NCBI GenBank assembly: GCA_028716125.1
Contig: JAQUQK010000062.1
Location: 1 to 9,528 of the forward strand
Source: Thermoplasmatota archaeon
GTDB taxonomy: Archaea; Thermoplasmatota; JAQUQK01
DNA length: 9,528 nt
Direction of reading: 5' to 3'
Position numbers and translations under genes: made by a program. The notes below the pieces were generated by a model. It was not told the origin of the DNA. It was given only the letters and a program-made list of their open reading frames with translations, and did no database searches. Positions 6,820 to 9,528 of this stretch are shown here, one piece after another; the stretch's first letter is position 1, and every line of letters starts with the position of its first letter.

Positions 6820-7266
6820 CTACGGCTCTTCCTTGACTGTTTCAAAACACATAGCGGTCACGGTCTTTCCTACGCCGCCCATTACCCTCATTTTGTCTAT
6901 TATCATCTTGCTGATTTCCTCGACTGAGCCTGCCCTGACCTTAATCAAAAGGTCCCATTCGCCCGCCATTATGTGGACTTCAAAAACTCCGGGCAGGTTC
7001 CCAATTTTCCTGGCAAGGTCGCGCTGGGAAATCTCCTTGTCGGTCTGGTCGAATGAAAGGAAAATAAATGCCGTAATCGGTAATCCGGTTTGCTTGTAAT
7101 CCTCAAGGGCCGTGAACTTCTTTATGATTCCGCGCTCCATCATCCTCTTAATCCGCTCATGCACCGTTATTCTTGGAAGGAGCAGCTCCTCGGCTATAGA
7201 CTTCGTGTTCTTGCGCGAGTCCTCCTTTAATGCGCCAAGGATAACCTTGTCCTTGTCATCTATCAT
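6820..7266 (-). CDS. Lrp/AsnC-family transcription regulator
   Basis: A 148-residue regulator with the classic two-domain plan. Residues ~1-52 form the winged helix-turn-helix (IDDKDKVILGALKEDSR, then ITVHERIKRMMERGIIKKF). Residues ~60-140 form the RAM ligand-binding/oligomerisation domain, with GVFEVHIMAGEWDLLIKV in the usual place. Such proteins form dimers or octamers and respond to amino acids, often also repressing themselves. The effector and targets cannot be predicted. The start is uncertain: ATG 7266 begins right at the domain and lies 25 bases after a near-perfect TATA box. ATG 7314 would add 16 residues (MDTLTNFYKITDNLSA) and has a weaker AATATA about 27 bases upstream. Confidence 0.9.
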   Translation of the reverse strand: MIDDKDKVILGALKEDSRKNTKSIAEELLLPRITVHERIKRMMERGIIKKFTALEDYKQTGLPITAFIFLSFDQTDKEISQRDLARKIGNLPGVFEVHIMAGEWDLLIKVRAGSVEEISKMIIDKMRVMGGVGKTVTAMCFETVKEEP

Positions 7267-7286
7267 GGCCGACAGATTGTCTGTTA

Positions 7287-7296
7287 TTTTATAAAA
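7287..7296 (-). promoter_or_regulatory. TATA box for the Lrp-like gene
   Basis: TTTTATAAAA is centred about 25 bases from ATG 7266, which predicts a leaderless transcript starting at that ATG. This is the main reason for preferring the shorter protein. Confidence 0.55.
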
Positions 7297-7312
7297 GTTT
7301 GTCAAAGTGTCC

Positions 7313-7324
7313 ATATTTAAATAT
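7313..7324. promoter_or_regulatory. AT-rich palindrome, possible operator
   Basis: ATATTTAAATAT is a perfect 12-base palindrome, about 27 bases upstream of the preferred TATA box of the Lrp-like gene. Lrp/AsnC proteins bind AT-rich dyads near their own promoters, so autoregulation is possible. A spare TATA element is the alternative. Confidence 0.25.
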
Positions 7325-7398
7325 TTTGGACGGGCGGTATATTCGTGTCATAACCCGTGCTGAAATTTTATCTCTTCATACTGGTTTACTGATGTTAT

Positions 7399-7998
7399 AT
7401 GCGATGTAAAAAATTGTGGAAAAATGGAATGCCTAAAAAAGAGTGGGCGTATCTAATCGGTTTTTTCTTTGGCGACGGTTCTTTTTGTATAGACAAAAAA
7501 TCGCGCCATTACAAAGTTTCATTCTCCCTCAATCCACAAAAAGATGATGAGATTAGAGAAGTTATTTCCGGAATCCTGCTAAAACTGGGAACGAATCCAT
7601 TTGAAGTCTTCAATAATGGTTCACTGGATATAAGGGTCAATTCCAAGGCGCTAGTTGAACTCATTGATTCAGAACTCAATGGGATTTCGGGAAAACTTGC
7701 AAACGAAGAGTATCTTCTTGGTTTTGTCTCTGGGCTTATTGACTCGGATGGCTGGATTGGAAAAGGCGAAATTTTGGTCGCAAATACGGATTCTGGAATG
7801 TTAAAACTCGTCGGCGAATCGCTGGCTAAAATAGGAATAAAAACAAGACTATTTTCCGTTCCGCAGAAGCTGACTGGCGGGATAATCTTTCGCCTCCGCA
7901 TATCGCCGAAATTAAAATCCAGAAGACATATATGCAGTAAAGTGATGCGGGGAGCGGTAGCGGGGCGCCAAAAAGCGCCCTCCATAGCGAGCGCATGA
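7399..7998 (+). CDS. LAGLIDADG homing endonuclease, 3' end overlapping the tRNA-Met gene
   Basis: A 199-residue single-chain homing endonuclease with two LAGLIDADG helices: AYLIGFFFGDG (Asp26) and LLGFVSGLIDSDG (Asp117), separated by ~90 residues. Both acidic catalytic residues are present. Such enzymes cut long DNA sites and spread themselves or their host intron. The start may be ATG 7399 or ATG 7429; both leave the first motif intact. A TATA-like GTTATATG at 7394-7397 suits 7429, and AAATTTTATC near 7366 suits 7399. The last 13 residues are encoded by the tRNA 5' exon and its first intron, and the stop codon lies inside that intron, so this tail is probably accidental. The ORF also contains the tRNA's likely TATA box. 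A link to the tRNA introns is suggested by position only. Confidence 0.88.
   Translation: MRCKKLWKNGMPKKEWAYLIGFFFGDGSFCIDKKSRHYKVSFSLNPQKDDEIREVISGILLKLGTNPFEVFNNGSLDIRVNSKALVELIDSELNGISGKLANEEYLLGFVSGLIDSDGWIGKGEILVANTDSGMLKLVGESLAKIGIKTRLFSVPQKLTGGIIFRLRISPKLKSRRHICSKVMRGAVAGRQKAPSIASA
7928..7933 (+). promoter_or_regulatory. TATA box for tRNA-Met, inside the endonuclease ORF
   Basis: ATATAT, centred 28 bases upstream of the first tRNA base (7959), is the spacing expected if transcription starts at or within two bases of the mature 5' end. It lies inside the endonuclease coding sequence and independently supports 7959 as the tRNA 5' exon. Confidence 0.5.
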
Positions 7999-8012
7999 AT
8001 TTGCGCCTATAA
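7963..8012 (+). other. tRNA-Met intron 1 (non-canonical position, ~50 nt)
   Basis: The boundaries are ambiguous because GGG occurs at both junctions: 7963-8012 through 7966-8015 all give the same mature tRNA. The 7963-8012 choice gives the best bulge-helix-bulge-like fold. GTAG (7957-7960) pairs with CTAT (8007-8010, one G-U), 3-base bulges CGG and AAG flank the cuts, and part of GCGCC/GGCGC forms an inner helix. Internal hairpins GGGCGC/GCGCCC (7963-7968/7975-7980) and GCGCA/TGCGC (7991-7995/8002-8006) are also possible. The endonuclease stop codon (7996-7998) lies inside. Confidence 0.55.
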
Positions 8013-8047
8013 GGGTAGGGTAGCATGGATATCCCGCCAGGCTCATA

Positions 8048-8083
8048 ACCCGGTAGGGTCAAGGCTTCTACCGGAGCCGAGAG
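8048..8083 (+). other. tRNA-Met intron 2 (canonical 37/38 position, 36 nt)
   Basis: It lies after A37, the usual archaeal tRNA intron site. It contains a perfect 7-bp hairpin, CCGGTAG (8050-8056) with CTACCGG (8068-8074). Removal restores the CCAGG/CCTGG stem. CTC of the anticodon loop can pair with GAG near the 3' junction (8079-8081), approximating the central helix of a bulge-helix-bulge. GGCTC/GAGCC (8040-8044/8074-8078) is a competing pairing. The junction may shift by one base since A lies on both sides. Confidence 0.75.
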
Positions 8084-8131
8084 ACCTGGAGACCAGTGGT
8101 TCAAATCCACCCCCCGCTACTAAATATCAAA

Positions 8132-8136
8132 TTTTT
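8132..8136 (+). terminator. T5 terminator after tRNA-Met
   Basis: A TTTTT run begins 12 bases after the tRNA discriminator base, the usual form of an archaeal tRNA terminator. Confidence 0.45.
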
Positions 8137-8143
8137 GGGCTTA

Positions 8144-8151
8144 TTTAAATA
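8144..8151 (+). promoter_or_regulatory. TATA box upstream of the small membrane ORF
   Basis: TTTAAATA, within TTATTTAAATACT, lies directly after the tRNA terminator. It predicts transcription from about 8174 with a ~36-base leader before ATG 8210. Confidence 0.45.
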
Positions 8152-8209
8152 CTATCGATCCGTTCAACAACACTTATAGGCGCTTTTTCGATGCTCTATT
8201 TTGAGGGTT

Positions 8210-8365
8210 ATGGATAAGGCACCAATCATAATCTCATTCGCGATGCTTTGCATGGCCATCATAAGCCGCTGCGTGAGCATTTCGAACATAGTAATGAATG
8301 CAAGGCTGCTGGCGATGGCACTGAATCCGTTCCGCTTGGAATGCGCCGAGTCTTACTCTTGCTGA
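8210..8365 (+). CDS. small hydrophobic ORF (51 aa), hypothetical
   Basis: A 51-residue ORF in the otherwise gene-free stretch between tRNA-Met and the SRP54 gene. Residues ~5-19 (PIIISFAMLCMAIIS) could form one membrane segment or a signal anchor. The C-terminal half is Met/Leu-rich and then charged (NPFRLECAESYSC). GAGG lies 3 bases before the ATG, and a TATA box is placed for a ~36-base leader. No family is recognised. The ORF is short and could be chance or part of a non-coding RNA; promoter, ribosome site and hydrophobic profile together make it worth listing. Confidence 0.35.
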   Translation: MDKAPIIISFAMLCMAIISRCVSISNIVMNARLLAMALNPFRLECAESYSC

Positions 8366-8434
8366 TTTAAAATTAGTTTTCCAACCAGTATTTAATCTTA
8401 AATTGCATTCAGGTTTTATTCTCAAGTGGTCATC

Positions 8435-9528
8435 ATGGTTCTCGAAAGCATGGGAGAGGCGCTCCGGAGCACGCTCAAAAAGATTGCAAATGCGCCATTC
8501 ATCGACGCGAACGCAATAAAGGAACTCACGCGCGACATCCAGCGCGCCCTTCTCCAGGCGGATGTTAATGTAAAACTGGTTCTCACGCTCACAAAAAAGA
8601 TTGAACAGAGGGCGCTTAGCGAAAAGCCGCCGGCGGGAATGGATTCGCGCGTTCACCTGGTAAGAATCGTAAACGATGAAGTGACTGCACTTTTGGGCCC
8701 CCAGCACGAAGTCCCGCTGAAAAAGCAGACTATCATGATGGTTGGCCTCTATGGTCAGGGAAAGACCACTTCCTGCGGCAAACTGGCGAAATATTTCCAG
8801 CGCAAAGGGCTTCGCCCGGCGTTCATCGCTTGCGACGTCCACCGCCCTGCGGCATACGACCAGCTAAAGCAGATTGCGGAAGCGAATCGCGTCCCGATTT
8901 TTGGGATGCCTGGAGAAGTGGATCCTGTAAAGATTGTAAAACAGGGAATGCTGGAGCACCGCAACGCCGACGTAATAATTGTTGATACTTCCGGCAGGCA
9001 CAAGATGGACGTCGACCTCATAGAAGAGATGAAGCGCATCTTCGACGAGGTCAAGCCGGACGAGAAATTCCTTGTCCTCGATGCAGCCGTTGGCCAGCAG
9101 GCAGGCCCGCAGGCGAAGGTTTTCCACGAGTCAATTGGAATCACTGGCGTAATCCTCACAAAGCTCGACGGCACTGCAAGGGGCGGAGGCGCGCTTTCGG
9201 CCGTTGCGGAGACGGGAGCGCCAATAGTTTTCATAGGCGTAGGCGAAAAGGTCGACGACCTGGAAAAGTTTGATCCATCGCGCTTTGTCTCGCGCCTGCT
9301 TGGAATGGGCGACCTTCAGACTCTTCTGGAAAAGGCGCAGGAAGTCGCTGGCGAGGATGCGGAGAAAACAGCAAAGAAGATGATGTCCGGCAAGTTCACG
9401 CTCAACGACATGTACGAGCAGATGGAAATGCTCTCCGGCATGGGGCCGCTGAAAAAGATAGCGGAAATGCTGCCCTTCGGAATGTCTGGCAAGCTCAAGG
9501 ACGATGACATGGAAGCCACCCAGGTGCG
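8435..9528 (+). CDS. srp54: signal recognition particle protein SRP54/Ffh, C-terminus cut by window edge
   Basis: This is the first 364 residues of SRP54, the GTPase that binds signal sequences and 7S RNA and brings ribosomes to the FtsY receptor for co-translational membrane insertion. The N domain (1-~95, beginning MVLESMGEALRSTLKKI) is followed by the G domain. The G domain has the P-loop GLYGQGKTT (104-112), DVHRPAAYDQL from 134, DTSGRHK from 184, TKLDG from 242 and the GGG-containing insertion just after. The methionine-rich M domain begins near 300 (GKFTLNDMYEQMEMLSGMGPLKK) and is truncated here. ATG 8435 matches the family start. A TATTTAATCTTAAAT stretch at 8389-8403 is the likely promoter, giving a short leader. 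The second P-loop variable residue is Gln instead of the common Ser; the GTP-binding glycines and Lys are intact. Confidence 0.96.
   Translation, partial: MVLESMGEALRSTLKKIANAPFIDANAIKELTRDIQRALLQADVNVKLVLTLTKKIEQRALSEKPPAGMDSRVHLVRIVNDEVTALLGPQHEVPLKKQTIMMVGLYGQGKTTSCGKLAKYFQRKGLRPAFIACDVHRPAAYDQLKQIAEANRVPIFGMPGEVDPVKIVKQGMLEHRNADVIIVDTSGRHKMDVDLIEEMKRIFDEVKPDEKFLVLDAAVGQQAGPQAKVFHESIGITGVILTKLDGTARGGGALSAVAETGAPIVFIGVGEKVDDLEKFDPSRFVSRLLGMGDLQTLLEKAQEVAGEDAEKTAKKMMSGKFTLNDMYEQMEMLSGMGPLKKIAEMLPFGMSGKLKDDDMEATQV

Larger units (their letters stand above)
7959..8119 (+). tRNA. initiator-like tRNA-Met (CAU) with two introns
   Basis: The body is recognisable from 8016 to 8119: T8-A9, D arm GGGTAGCATGGATATCCC, anticodon loop CTCATAA, T arm with loop TTCAAAT, and 3' acceptor strand CCCCGCT plus discriminator A. 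The only matching 5' acceptor strand, AGCGGGG, lies about 50 bases further upstream (7959-7965) and pairs perfectly, so an intron must separate it. The 5' anticodon strand CCAGG pairs perfectly with CCTGG only after a further 36 bases (8048-8083) are removed; the next-door CCCGG leaves an A-C mismatch. The spliced length is 75 nt. The A1-U72 pair and CTCATAA loop indicate the initiator rather than elongator tRNA-Met. CCA is not encoded. One A-C mismatch remains at 49-65. An insertion-damaged pseudogene is the alternative. Confidence 0.8.
8003..8183. repeat. 11-bp inverted repeat flanking the tRNA-Met body
   Basis: GCGCCTATAAG (8003-8013, end of intron 1) is exactly inverted as CTTATAGGCGC (8173-8183, beyond the tRNA terminator). 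The repeats enclose almost exactly the tRNA from position 8 to past its terminator. No direct repeats or transposase accompany them. Confidence 0.7.

Noticed and set aside
7330..7358. ACGGG...CATAACCCGT, resembling a tRNA-Met anticodon arm, considered as an upstream tRNA half with the endonuclease in its intron
   Set aside because: The stem encloses a 19-base loop, no matching acceptor or D arm is nearby, and the 5' exon at 7959 pairs perfectly with the 3' end.
8234..9234. Long minus-strand ORFs opposite the 5' half of srp54
   Set aside because: Shadow frames of a clearly coding GTPase gene.
1..9528. CRISPR array, IS element, toxin-antitoxin or defence operon
   Set aside because: No regularly spaced repeats, transposase or recognisable defence domains were seen on either strand.

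Overview
The window looks archaeal. It carries SRP54, the KEOPS subunit Pcc1, an archaeal-type RecJ/DHH nuclease, an aCPSF2-like beta-CASP ribonuclease and a one-domain Lrp/AsnC regulator. Several starts sit about 23-26 bases downstream of a TATA-like box, as expected for leaderless transcription, and a CAU-anticodon tRNA is interrupted by introns. Compact spacing, overlapping genes and a multi-intron tRNA would fit a small-genome (DPANN-like) archaeon, but that placement is inference only.

Left part (1-2480, minus strand): the 702 visible N-terminal residues of a large membrane sensor histidine kinase (MASE1, PAS, PAS, HisKA), running off the left edge. Just upstream lie a short ORF that may be a kinase remnant, a good TATA box and an 11-base G run. 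Base composition changes along the kinase gene, suggesting a mosaic or acquired gene.

Middle part (2485-7266): tRNA-Gly(GCC), preceded by a strong hairpin and a distant TATA box; a beta-CASP RNase divergent from a RecJ/DHH nuclease; pcc1, coupled to recJ by an ATGA overlap; dnaJ, convergent with pcc1 and sharing the four bases TTAA; and an Lrp/AsnC regulator. This block combines RNA processing, DNA repair or replication, tRNA t6A modification and protein folding.

Right part (7315-9528, plus strand): a LAGLIDADG homing endonuclease ORF whose 3' end contains the probable TATA box and 5' exon of the next gene. That gene is an apparent initiator tRNA-Met(CAU) that makes sense only if two introns are removed: about 50 nt near the acceptor/D-arm junction and 36 nt after A37. 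A possible small membrane peptide gene and the 5' 1,094 bases of SRP54 follow. The endonuclease/split-initiator-tRNA arrangement is the most unusual item in the window. I see no CRISPR array, IS element or recognisable defence operon.
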